Assembly (NCBI RefSeq): GCF_954871325.1
Contig: NC_088777.1
Location: 50,135,366-50,199,365, forward strand
Origin: Gordionus sp. m RMFG-2023
Lineage: Eukaryota > Nematomorpha > Gordioida > Chordodea > Parachordodidae
Length of the DNA: 64,000 nucleotides
Reading direction: 5' to 3'
Shown in pieces: positions 25,301 to 36,329 of the stretch; positions within the stretch are counted from its first letter, which is position 1; the number at the start of each line of letters is the position of its first letter. Position numbers and translations under genes: made by a program. A model generated the notes under the pieces. The model did not search any database, was not told where the DNA came from, and was given only the letters and a program-made list of their open reading frames with translations.

Positions 25301-28300
25301 TAGATACTAATATACTAATATAGTGCGTGTGCTAAAAATTGTTTCACTACTCCACCACAAATAATAATGTCTTATAAAGAAAAGAGGCGAAAATTATTCC
25401 GACTTGATAAGATTAAGGCTCTGAAAATCTTATATTATCAAAATTTAGTCTGAACTCGCCTTATACATTTTTAATCGATATCGAATTGAAGTTCGATTGT
25501 GGTAAGGGACTCTAAACTAGAGATTTTTTTTTAAAATATATTAATTGATTATCTTATTGAACGTTTTTCAGAAATTTATATGCTGACGATTATTAAAAAC
25601 TTGTATATTGTTTTAATACATTGTCCTCCTCCCCTCCCCCCCCCCCTCTTGACTTATTTTTAATGAAGATAAAATGTCTCAAGAGTGTCCTAATTATTAC
25701 TTTAATATTGTTAACATTACATCGAAATGAATTTTGCATAGGCATTATTAGCCGGTGAAGTAGCAAAAAAAGTCATGAATTTTTAAAAAAAATTAAAAAT
25801 TGTATTGCGTTTAAAAATTATATAAATTCAGCTACCTAATATCATCATTGGGGTATTAACGGCTTCTTGTGATGCCTCAATCTACACTCAAAAAAGTTTT
25901 AGCCAGCACAAGATGATCGATGAAAATTTTTAAAAAATAAATAAAAGTTAATTCTTTGGCTTATGAAAATAAAAATACCCTATAAAATCTTAACTTTTAA
26001 TTCATTTATGTTAATTATATATTTATATATATAAAAAATTTCTAATGTTTTTATTTATAATGAGGCGGTTCTGTTAAAAACATTTTTTTTAGCTTTCGAG
26101 AAGTTAATTTTTGAAGATAAACAGGCACAAAACTTATATAGTTCAAATTTTCATGAAAAATTAATTATTATAATGATGTGTGTCCTTTTATTTAAAGTTT
26201 TTTTTTATTTAAATGTAAACATATATTATATTGTGTTATTATTTTTCAATATAAATTTTCCGTTTCTATTTATTTCTTCATTTTTTAATCGTATTTTCAC
26301 TTAAATTTCATTGATTATCTTATAATAAAAATTATTTTAAAAAATTATCTCTCAATGTAAGTAGCTACTTGTTTTTACATGTAACTACTCTATAATTATT
26401 TACCCTTTTAAGGATTTAACAAGTAACATTTACTTCTAACTGTAACTAGAAACTGAAAATAGTATAGTTTTTGGCAATGGCTAAAAGTCGGCTAGTTCGG
26501 CTCAATCTTCAGGTGCTTGCCAGATAAAATTCGTTTAACATTAAGGTGTTTTAATTAATTGTTAGTTGAGGCTAAATGGCATAAACAGCTAAAACTATGG
26601 TATCTACTACTATAGCAACTAGTGATCTGCATCGGGCCTTTTTAAAAAATTTATCGGCCCAGCCCGGTCCCTTATTTATCTAAAATATAGAAATTAATTT
26701 TTTATAATTACTCAAAATAAAAGCCATATGTTATATGGCGTCTAGTTTATATTATAAAAATCAAATATTTTTATTTTACATAAAAAATTTAACATACAAT
26801 TGATATAAATTTAATATATATTTAAAAATATTTCCAAGGCCCCACCTTACTCGGCCAAATTTTTTTTAAAAAATATTAGATCCGACCCAGCCCGAATCCG
26901 ATATTTTTAAATAGACCCGGTTCGAAGCCCGTTCGGGCCGAGCCGGGTTCGAGCCGGGTTCGAGCCTACTTTTGCAGACCTCTAATAGCAACTATTAACT
27001 TTTAAAAAGTAATTTTTAATGATAGACAATACTAAATAATAGTGTTGTTAAACGGCTCGTTTTTGAGCCGATTTTTAAAAACGGCTAACTCAATATTTTC
27101 GCGAGAAAAATAATACCTAGGCCTCGAGATTTAGCTAATAGATGTCTAAACCTTTGTTCCTTCTGCAAACAAAATCTTCAGGTTTGGGTGGGTAATGTTA
27201 TTCTAGATGAAATATTGAATTAGCCGTTTATAAAAATACCAAATAAAGTATGTTTTCTAAAATTCAATTATTACTTCGATTGTGAATAAAATAAAAAATG
27301 GCAGCCACGTTAAGCAGTAAACCAATGATACAAAGAGTAGAGTCTTTATGGCGTTTCCTTTTACCTCATATCGATTTCTATTAAGATTTGTTCTAACACT
27401 GTATGGATTGGTGGCCATTTTATTCAGGGAAATTTTCTTGGTAGCCACTTTACTTGTACAGGGTGCACTCATCCTTCCTAAATTATTTTCAAATCTATCA
27501 TTAGCGTGATCAGCAGCATCATTCGAGGTATAGGTTGGAATAATATATAGATCAACTGTTCTTTTAGAGGTCAAGTTAATAGAACTAGAATCGTTTATCC
27601 TGAATATCATTTTTACAAAGTAGTACCATTTGCAATGTCTGTATGTTAGAGATCTCTTAATAAGAAATCTGCTAACGAAGGTGTAATTTGCTAACATTGA
27701 TATAGTCGGCTATAGGAAAAAAAAGTGAGCAAAAAAACGCTGTATATGATCATCATTTTATGGGATGTAACATAAGTGCAATCGATTAAGAATTCATAGT
27801 CGCCGAACCCGGAATGGACTGAAGAAGGAGAGCCATGCAGTTCCATAGGTCCTTCGATCAAGGAAAATCTTTATCTATGTCGGGTTCATGTTTATTACTC
27901 AGGATCAATCCGTAAGGTATAAAATCCAAAGCCTTGAAGAAATACATGGGCGACCGATCTACGTTTACCAAATGGGGTATCAGATATCTTAATTTTGGGT
28001 TCCAGAATTTTGCGACAGGATTATGTAATGATCGGGAATTCATTGATGAAATGTTGAAGAGTATGTTTGATAAAGCTCTTTTGGCTGACTCCACAGTTGA
28101 ATTATATTTGTATAGTAGAGAAGTGTTTTTCTCTTTATAGAATATAGCACTTTGGTAGCCATCTCTTTCTAGATAATATTTAAGTGAGAAGAAAGAGTTA
28201 TTCTCCTCCGAATACTTATGAGCCACAGAGCCATTTTCGATGAGCACATAGACAATGTCGTAGATTATTAAGGTTGGGATAGCCACCAGTATCCCAAAAA

Positions 28301-30098
28301 GCCAGCAAGCTGCCGAAATTTTGTAGGTTTGGTATCTTTTCTGGTGGTCGACATTATTTAAATTGAGGGATAGAACGGAGGATGGAGTGACTTTGGTTAT
28401 TTTGATCAATCTTTCCACTGATATGACCCATATGAAAGCTATCTGAACAAACAAACAAAATATTGGCAGGAAGTTGATAAGTTTGCAAAGGAATGTGCCT
28501 AAAAAGTATTTTATGTTTTGGAGGGAAAAAAACAAAACTATTCAAAATTAACATCATTTTATTTATTTTTTTACCCAACTTTAATTCATTTAAAGTCAAA
28601 AAATACAATGATTTGAAAAATGATATTTACATTTATAAGCTAGAAAGAAATTTCTACTTCTTTCCTTCTTCATCCAATTTTATGCTATAACACACTTAAA
28701 AACTAGAAAATTTTCATACCTTTTAATCGATTAACTAAAAAAAATGGAAGCGCAGTATTATATATCGTTATATCTAAAAATTATTTAAACTGCAATATTA
28801 AAAGAATTTCTACGTATGGAACATGCTCAGCCATTTGCTAGTTGATTAAATATATATTCGGTATGCGCAAAAACTTATTGTTGGCTAGTAGGCTTGCTCT
28901 AAAAGTGTGAATACCGATATTAAAGAATTCTCTTCACCTTTCTCTTAATCAAATTATACCAATAAGTGATCCATTCCATCCTTAATAACCAACTATCCAA
29001 GCTGTCAATCTTCCCCAGGCAACCTTTAAACTCTTTTAGACAGAATTGGCATAACGGTGTTTATATGATATGTTTAAATAAAAATATATAAAACAAATAA
29101 AAAGCCAAAAAACTAAACAATCAAATAATTTTTAAATCTTAGGCGCGAGGAGGTAAAACAAATTTTTTTAAATAAATTGGCGGGGATAATATTTGTCTAA
29201 ACCCATGGGTGGGCGAGTTAATTTTTGCATGAGCAAATATAGCTACTACTCCATGCCAGCCAAAGTTCCCAGTATAAATTTATTGTATCTAATAAGGTTT
29301 TAAATTCCCATATGCCCTCACTTTGGGTTGAGCAAAGTTATTCTATAAATATCTTCAATAAATTTAGCAAGCAATTTTATCGTTTTATGGTTAGAACTCT
29401 TAGCTCGGTAAATAATGATAGTCTAAGATACAACGACAACGTTGGACATATGGTAGAGTCACGCGCATTGCCCACTAGCCTGGAGCTGTAGCAACATATA
29501 TATCTATAATCATATAAATACTATTCATGTGTGATTTTGAAATTATTATAATGATCTTAAGATATAGTCAGTTAACTATATTATAAATAAATCATGCGTT
29601 TATCGTATTCCATAAATGGGGACGAGAATAAGATGTATAAATGTATTATTTGTTGATTATTTTGCACCTAGGTTCATCTCTCAGGAAATCAAATAGATTT
29701 TGATAAAAAGGATTCTACCATCGACAAAAGATATATGACACTATATTATTATTATATATAAATATTCCAGTAGCATTCTTATTAATTATTTTACATACAT
29801 ACATCTATTTTTAATGGTTTTTAAAAATAATTTTACCTTCAAAATAATCGCTTAGATGTGAGAAATCGTGTACCTTTTGAGGCAGAATTATTCCACCAGT
29901 GATAAGCATACAAAAGGCCAGATTCTTTATGTAGATGTATGTCGAGGTCTGAAAGCACTTTCGATTCCAATAAGTTACCATAACACAACAATTAAGAAAA
30001 AATCCTATTATAAGTATGTTGGATATGAATATAATGAACGCCAAATTTGTCCAATTTTCCGTATTGCCTATTTTTTTGTTTGTTAAAGGATGTGTCAT
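22358..30098 (-). CDS. Class A seven-helix receptor, copy B (three exons, two frame breaks)
   Basis: Same receptor as copy A. Exon 1 is 30098-29837 (N-tail, TM1, TM2), exon 2 is 28498-27275 (TM3 with ISVERL, TM4, long second extracellular loop with CTYV, TM5, TM6 with CLTWLP), and exon 3 is 22561-22358 (TM7 with NFFIY, helix 8, basic tail ending KRQS). All splice sites look good: donor GAAG/GTAAAA with acceptor CTTTTTAG/GC in phase 1, and donor GAA/GTAATA with acceptor TTCTTGCAG/CAA in phase 0. Intron 2 is about 4.7 kb. Against copy A, exon 2 lacks one base twice, near 27863 (end of the second extracellular loop) and near 27725 (TM5). Both lie in or beside T-rich runs, so they may be assembly errors. 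If real, this copy is also a pseudogene. The ligand is unknown; residues at the DRY and NPxxY sites are unusual but helix architecture is kept. Confidence 0.75.
23556..23769. mobile_element. hAT-type MITE, TAGTGTTGTTAAA family
   Basis: Left end GAGTGTTGTTAAACGGCTC, right end CGAGCCGTTTAACAACACTA, with an internal sequence close to the 7801-8023 copy (GAAGGAACAAAGGTTTAGA). The right inverted repeat has a short internal deletion. No clear 8-bp duplication remains. It lies in intron 2 of receptor copy B, in sequence absent from copy A. Confidence 0.85.
23770..26611. other. Copy-B-specific intron sequence, no gene recognised
   Basis: This stretch is inside receptor intron 2 and has no counterpart in copy A. 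It includes a C-run near 25638 and scattered GTAACTAGTTAC-like words near 26370-26460. No reading frame, RNA gene or clean inverted-repeat pair was supported. Together with the MITEs on both sides it makes up the 3.6 kb gained (or lost from A). Confidence 0.45.
26620..26984. mobile_element. GC-rich hAT-type MITE, TAGTGATCTGCA family, complete
   Basis: The left end is TAGTGATCTGCATCGGGCC and the right end reads, inverted, TAGAGGTCTGCAAAAGTAGG. It is flanked by ATAGCAAC on both sides (26612-26619 and 26985-26992), a perfect 8-bp duplication. Both ends are rich in GGCCC and GGGTTCGAGCC words while the centre is AT-only. It has no coding capacity. Confidence 0.9.
27040..27238. mobile_element. hAT-type MITE inserted only in copy B
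   Basis: The left end is TAGTGTTGTTAAACGGCTCG, with a central part close to other copies. The right inverted repeat is cut short at GAATTAGCCGTTTATAAAAA. Flanks are CTAAATAA (27032-27039) and CCAAATAA (27239-27246), seven of eight matching. Copy A has the uninterrupted site ACTAAATAACGC near 6480, so the insertion is younger than the duplication. It lies about 240 bp inside intron 2 from the exon 2 donor side. Confidence 0.9.
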
Positions 30099-31089
30099 TT
30101 AATTTTTACAAAATATTGTTCACAATTAAAGTCAAGTTATATTTAGCAAAAATGTTAGATATAGTGGACTAAACTAATTAATTATCAAAATAAATATTAG
30201 AAAATAAAACTATTGAGAAAATATTGATATCTTAAAAATAATATTTTATTTTTTAATTTTTATTAAAATTATTTTATATATATATTTTTTTTCTATTTAT
30301 TAATATTTTTACATACTATATTTTTCTTATTAATTATTTATGAATTTTTTTTTTTATTGAAAAAAATTATTTGTGTGCTTAAACTAACTCATACATTTCT
30401 GTTAAAATTTGAAATGTAATTATTTTAAAAAGTTAATGTTTATTAAAATTACATCATATTTTCATTTTTAGTTATAATTAAGAGTGAAGAAGGGGGGGGG
30501 GGGTTATACGTATCATTTTTGTTTGCTTTAAATTATATTTATCAAGAAGAATCAATTTTTACTAATAAATATTCTTCTCTTGTTATGCGAGGGTTTCTAA
30601 ATAGATTATTTCATAAGTATGGATTCTAATTAAGATTCATAATCTATATCAGTAATCTCCAAGGCACGGCCAGAGCTCACCCGGGGTCAGAAATGACTTT
30701 AGTCTGGGATGAGCCTATTTTTAAAACTATTTCGGTTTGAGCTCTAGGCTTTTCGGTCCAAATAGTATTCAGACCCAATGCATATGTCTACTCCTTACAG
30801 TATATAAGCAATATTTTGCTATATTCATTGAAATGTTAACTACATAAAAAAAAAATTCGATACCCATGGGAAAGTTAAAGGGTATAAAAGCATTTATTTT
30901 ACTTAGGCATATAGATCCTATCATACGGTCTTATGAAACTTATAATTTAAATAATTAAATTTTTAGTAACTGTAACTAATTATAATTCAGTACAAGTATA
31001 TTATACCTTTGTTAATTTTAGTAACTAATGTTTCAAATTTATTTAAGAAGTATAAAACTATTTATAAGAAATAAAAATTATCATTACTA

Positions 31090-31607
31090 CCCGGGACCCG
31101 TACTGTTCAGTATGTAAAAAATTATAATGGTTACGTTTTGGTTATGGTTCTAAAGAAAAAATTTATAAAGGTTCGGTTCAGCTAATTATAAAGATTTATA
31201 AAGGTTCATTACGTTTAGAAATTATTTTTTTTATTGAAGCAACATGGTCTAATGTATTTTTATTATAAGCATCTATGAATTATATATAAAAAAAATATAT
31301 ATATGATTTAAAAATAATGTTCTACTTTTTGTTCGTTGTGACGATAACACAAATTTTAGCCCCGAAAAGGCCTTTTTTACAGAAACTTGTGTTGCGGGAA
31401 CCGCCAGTACTATAAGAGCAAGTTTATACAATTTTAGATATTCAAATTATTTCCATTTCTAAAACATAAAAACTAACCTTCTTTTATAAAGGTTCTTTTT
31501 GCTTCCTTCAAAAAATATTTATATAGGTTCGGTTACGGTTATGGTTCAGATATTCATAACGGTTTATAATGGTTTAACTGTTCGTTACGGTTCACTCCGG
31601 GTCCCTG
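31090..31607. mobile_element. Non-autonomous inverted-repeat element (CAGGGACCCGG end)
   Basis: The left end has CCGGGACCCGTACTGTTCAG and the right end, inverted, begins CAGGGACCCGGAGTGAACCG. Both arms carry words like GGTTCGGTTACGG. The terminal form CAGGGACCC is common among hAT elements. The centre is AT-rich with no transposase. The right edge is interrupted by the 31613-31774 MITE, and no clean target duplication was found. Confidence 0.55.
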
Positions 31608-31612
31608 ACTAT

Positions 31613-31774
31613 CAGAGTTGTTAAAGGATCTAGATACAAGTATCTAGATATAAAAATGTGGTATCTGTATCTGTATCTAGATAGATTTTTGATTAAAATA
31701 TCTGTATGTAGATATTATTTTAGACGATGTATCTGTATCTAGATCCATTTAAAAAGTATCTTTTAACAACTCTG
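31613..31774. mobile_element. 162-bp deletion derivative of the 42780-44905 hAT element
   Basis: Ends CAGAGTTGTTAAAGGATC and TTTTAACAACTCTG match those of the larger hAT element, as do the subterminal GTATCTGTATCTAGATA words. Flanks are CTGACTAT (31605-31612) and CTGACTAC (31775-31782), seven of eight matching. It is non-coding and would depend on a transposase made elsewhere. Its left target duplication overlaps the last bases of the neighbouring element, so it is the younger of the two. Confidence 0.95.
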
Positions 31775-31782
31775 CTGACTAC

Positions 31783-33049
31783 TAATCAATATTAAAAGAT
31801 ATCTTATAATGAAAAATTTTAAGTAAAATATTTGAATAAGAAAAATATAAAATAATATTACAAGCTTTTTTTTTTGTCCTCTCTAAAATGTTCAGATTAA
31901 CTTGAATATACAAATAGTTCAAATTGAATATATTAAAAATAATAATTATATGAATGTCAATGTGAATGTAGGATTTAAAATTTAACTTATAAATAATATT
32001 TAATGATATATAATTAAACAATGTTTTAATTTATTAATATTTCTAATATATAACAACTTTGCAAGTAGTTATTTGGGTCATTTTTTAATATAACTAGTTA
32101 CTCTGAAAATTTTATTGGCACTATTTTTTTATACACAATATTATAAACTTTTATAAAAATATTGTAAAAAAACCTTTTGTTATATAAATTATTGATGTTT
32201 AAATAATACAATAACATTTATTATTATAGCATGCTGTTTTATTATAGACATTGACCAGTAAAAATAAAATATAAAGCTTCTTAAATTTTATTTTATATTA
32301 ATACATCATATCTGATATAAAATTTATTTATAATAATTTTTTTAAATTGATTATATAATTTAAAGTGTAATAATTTTGAATCAATTAAAGGGATTATACT
32401 GTGCATGCATTAAAAAAAGGAGACAAGTTTATATAATTTTGTTTGTTCAAGGTAAAACATTATTATTGGGGATACATTTTTTTGACATCTTTTTTAACAA
32501 ATATTTATAATATTTACAAAAAATATTTGTGTACAATATAGAAAGTTTTAAAACCTTGACCACTCACCTATAACCAGGATTTACTATTACATTGAGATAT
32601 AAGGTTAAAGATATGTACATATACTCAAAATCCATGGTTAATAACAAATGAACGACAACAGTATACAGTCATTATTTAGATCGAAACGGGTAGCAAAAAA
32701 ATAAAATAAATTACAGCATCTAAAATAAATAGCATGCTTATGACCTATGTTAAAATCTTTGCGTCTCTCGTCTAACCTCATTCATAGGATTGCACAGCAT
32801 GTTTAGAATTGTATACCAGGTGCGGGTTATAGTAATAATCGTGTTATTCTTAATGTCATTATCACGTAATGATTCCATAATTTCAGACACCTTATTTGTT
32901 TGTTATTTTAACTGATGCAAGTTGTTTGTTTGCTATATTATATTATTTTCGAATAATGTTTAAATATTTATATTTGTTTTTACTGTCTGAGGCGTTAATT
33001 TAATTTCGTATTATATTATTTTCAATGGAATGTAAAAGCTAGATATTTT
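31783..33049. other. AT-rich spacer, no gene recognised
   Basis: No supported reading frame, RNA gene or paired inverted ends. Part of the left half is simple AT sequence. Confidence 0.45.
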
Positions 33050-33480
33050 TATAGGTCTGTGACGACTTTAACATCCTTCGGCTCTCAAGCCCTGGCATTG
33101 TTTTAAAGTGCTGGGGCACCGGATCTCTGTTAGGACCGAGGTTCCCAGCCAGGGATATTACCTACGACAGAGGTTGGTCCTAAACATAATATAGTGCAAG
33201 ACTGAAGATCCCAGCGAGGAATACTACCTATGTCAGAGGTTGGTCCTAAACATAATATAGTGTAATAATCTCAGCTTTATACTTTCGATGATCGAAACCT
33301 AGGCTTAGGGCTATTTTGATCCCAATAATGACGTTGGCACTAAAAGAGAATTTGGATCACAAGCGATAAAAGACAGCAAAAATTAATGACAAAAACAAAG
33401 ACGCGAATAAAGATACGCGGAAGTCGAGAAGATCAATGGCCAACAAAGCAAAGCCAATAATAAAGAATTCACAAATTTTG
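33050..33480. repeat. GC-richer island with a 74-bp tandem duplicate; possible solo LTR
   Basis: This block is clearly less AT-rich than its neighbours. Inside it, a unit of about 74 bp containing CAGAGGTTGGTCCTAAACAT is present twice in tandem (about 33140-33285). It starts near TGTGACGACTTTAACATCC, a beginning often seen in Ty3/gypsy LTRs, but no matching TG...CA end or short target duplication could be set. It could equally be a promoter-proximal or other repeat. If it is an LTR it is an isolated relic. Confidence 0.3.
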
Positions 33481-33957
33481 GCTTACTTAAATTATTAATA
33501 TTATATATAAATTTAAATTGATTAATATAAGACTAATTTATAATTTTAATCTTTGGTTTCCTTTATTTATTAATTATTTGTATACTTATGAAACTCTATA
33601 TAAATATATATACACACTATTTATACAGAAATTATAGTATTATCATTTTAATTAAAAATTAATTATTTGTTGTTAAGATTAATATAAATCTTAGTCATGA
33701 AGGATATTTTAATTCGCCCAATAGTAGCAAATAAAAACTATTATTATTTTCGGGTTATTTTTAAAATATATATATTATATTTTTCCTATAATCATTATAT
33801 AATTAATTATAAATTTTAATTTTTTGGAAATGTATTTTTTCATGGTAAAAAAAATATCTAAATATAATGCGAATCCTTAAATTAATATAATATCCTAATC
33901 TTTAAAAAAAACTACTTATTACAATTTAAAGAAATGCCCAATTTATTGTATATAACA

Positions 33958-35166
33958 ATGAATTACTCCAAGAATATGGAAATATCGAAATGTTCGGAAT
34001 TTAATTATAAAGCATACACATATATTTCCCTGATAATATATCTCTACCTGACCCCTATTGTATCGATTTTAGGGGTTATTGGAAATGGAATGGGTCTCTT
34101 AATCGCATATCTAGATTCACATCACTCATACAATATATGTCGAAATCTATATAAAAGAGGTATTGATAATATAATAATGAAAACTTTGTATATGGTGAAT
34201 ATATTTAATTGCGTATTAATGATAGGATGGCCCATACTTGATGCATATGCGTTTCGATTTAGGAAAAAATTATGGTTCAGTAGTATTTGGCACGTATATG
34301 TGATTCATTTTCATATTCCTATGGATAGGACATTTACGGTATATAGCTTTCTGATATCTTTACTGTTTTCTGTAGACCAATTTATAGCAATAACGTATCC
34401 TTACAAGTATAAATTATTTTGTAACGCTAAAACAGCTAAATGGGCGTTGATATTAACTTTCTTTCATTCCATAATTTGGTGCATGCCAGTTGGAGCTATG
34501 TATAAAATGACCGTGATTCATTGCCTACAAAAGAATAACGACAATTCATCTTATACACTTAATGAATTATATACTAGAAATTTTTTTCATCCGGTCAACA
34601 CGCGGAAAATAAATATAATGAAGGGTTTTCTAGTATCAAGAGTGTTTGCAGCAAAAATTGTTCCCTTTTTCTTGGTGATAATTTTGCATTTTTTGACGAT
34701 AGAAAAAAGGAGAAAGATTTTTAATGGTCATTGCAATATAGCAATCGTAAGGTCCGAAAACGTTATTGTAAATTTAGTTTTTAATTCTATTTCTAGCTAC
34801 CCACCTAGGAATCAAGAAAATCTAAGAGAAAATTTAACAACGGCGGAAATGAGAAAACAAGATATTGATCTAAAATCAAAATTGAATATATTATTTATAA
34901 TTCAATTCACGTGTTTTATGCTGCCCTCCGCGATTTATTATATAATCGTGGCAGTCGCTAGGAATCGCCTAAGCTGGAATGTTTTGAACACCAGCTGGTC
35001 AATTTCGTATCTTTTAGAATTTTTATTTGTCAGCTTAACCTTTTATGTTAATCTTTTATTTAACAAAAATTATAGGATATATGTATATCGCACTATTAAA
35101 CCTCACATATTAAATATTAAATTAACTTTGTCAAAATTAATAATTGTATTTTCAGTAAAACACTAA
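33958..35166 (+). CDS. Class A seven-helix receptor, single exon, intact
   Basis: A 402-residue rhodopsin-like receptor with no intron. I start at 33958 rather than the in-frame ATG at 33934, because the sequence from the second ATG on (ATGAATTACTCC) is conserved in two paralogous remnants (near 39419 and 54343) while the first ATG is not. Visible parts: glycosylation-type Asn in the N-tail, TM1 with GNGMG (GN motif), TM2, TM3 ending in VDQFIAITYPY (DRY changed to DQF), TM4 with WCMP, a cysteine in extracellular loop 2 (VIHC), TM5, a long charged third intracellular loop with an EMRKQDIDLKSK segment before TM6 (FTCFMLPS), and TM7 with TFYVNLLFNKNYR. It resembles invertebrate peptide receptors of the FMRFamide type in outline, but the ligand cannot be inferred. 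It is unrelated in exon structure to the 5488-9805 and 22358-30098 receptors. Confidence 0.85.
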   Translation: MNYSKNMEISKCSEFNYKAYTYISLIIYLYLTPIVSILGVIGNGMGLLIAYLDSHHSYNICRNLYKRGIDNIIMKTLYMVNIFNCVLMIGWPILDAYAFRFRKKLWFSSIWHVYVIHFHIPMDRTFTVYSFLISLLFSVDQFIAITYPYKYKLFCNAKTAKWALILTFFHSIIWCMPVGAMYKMTVIHCLQKNNDNSSYTLNELYTRNFFHPVNTRKINIMKGFLVSRVFAAKIVPFFLVIILHFLTIEKRRKIFNGHCNIAIVRSENVIVNLVFNSISSYPPRNQENLRENLTTAEMRKQDIDLKSKLNILFIIQFTCFMLPSAIYYIIVAVARNRLSWNVLNTSWSISYLLEFLFVSLTFYVNLLFNKNYRIYVYRTIKPHILNIKLTLSKLIIVFSVKH

Positions 35167-35736
35167 TTATTATAAAAAATTTTGTCTGTATTAATATATT
35201 TATATATTTTTTTTTCCTTTTTAACGCCAAAGTAAAAACTCATTTGCAAAATCAAAATTCTGTTAATTTCTATTTAATTTTCAATTCAAAGTAAATGATA
35301 ATTCAAATGTGTAGTATTTCGCCTTATACTTTTTATTGATGGTTTAATTAAATATAAGCTGACTTAACTAATCGATATTGTATCTTCTCGTTCTATATGA
35401 CCTTTTTTTCCATATATCTGCGATCGCTTATCTATTGCAATTTTTTTGTTTCTCACTATCGGCATCTATACATTAATTGACGATAATTTTTATATTGTTA
35501 TTTTACACTACGGTCATACAAGTTGTTGCCTTTTATCATTTCTAGTTTTTTTTTTATTATTATAATTTTTTTTTTTTTTAAAAAATGAGAAACACCCACA
35601 AGGTATACCCTTTAGCAATTCGTTATAGGTTTTATAGAGCATCTTTATTTACATAAAAAATAATTAATCCTAAGTAAATAAATGAAAATACAATGTCAAA
35701 TATTCTCATTGTAACAGTTTCCTCTATATTATATAT
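35167..35736. other. AT-rich 3' flank of receptor gene
   Basis: Non-coding. Contains T-runs and nothing else that could be supported. Confidence 0.4.
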
Positions 35737-36083
35737 TGGAGATCTGCAAAATTAGGCCCGGTCCGAAGCCCGTTCCGACAGGGCTGTGCTCGGTAATTTT
35801 TTTTAGAAAAATCGAGTTCGGACCGTGTCTTGAAATTTCTTTTATAATATATTCAAATTTATCAATTATATACTGAATTCTTACATGTAAAATAAAAATA
35901 TTTGATTTTATTTATAGTACTAGATGGCCATATAACATATTAATTTCTATATTTAAATAAATTCGAGCAGGGCCGGTGAATTTTCTTAAAAAAAATTTCG
36001 GGTTCGGGTCGGGCCGGAAAAAATATTTTAAAAAAAATCGGGCCGGACCGGGTTTGAAAAATTAGGCCCTATGCAGATCACTA
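35737..36083. mobile_element. GC-rich hAT-type MITE, TAGTGATCTGCA family, complete
   Basis: The left end TGGAGATCTGCAAAATTAGG and the right end CCTATGCAGATCACTA are inverted repeats. They are flanked by TTATATAT at 35729-35736 and 36084-36091, a perfect 8-bp duplication. Ends are rich in GGCCCGG and GGGTCGGGCC words and the centre is AT-rich. Non-coding. Confidence 0.9.
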
Positions 36084-36121
36084 TTATATATCTCACCTGG
36101 AAGAAACTGGTCACTTAAAAC

Positions 36122-36320
36122 TAGTCTTGTTAAACGGCTCGATTTGAGCCGATTTTTTTAAAACGGCCAACTCAATATTTTAACCAGAAAAATATTGTCC
36201 AAGACTCGAGATTTCTTTGATAGATGTCTCAAACTTTTGTGCCACCTATGAGAAAAATCTTAAGGCTTTGTATAATAATTTTCCTGATTAAATATTGAGT
36301 TAGCCGTTTAACAATTACTA
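36122..36320. mobile_element. hAT-type MITE with perfect 8-bp target duplication
   Basis: TAGTCTTGTTAAACGGCTCG at the left and GCCGTTTAACAATTACTA at the right, flanked on both sides by CTTAAAAC (36114-36121 and 36321-36328). The right inverted repeat carries an internal deletion. It lies 38 bp from the preceding GC-rich MITE. Confidence 0.9.
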
Positions 36321-36329
36321 CTTAAAACT

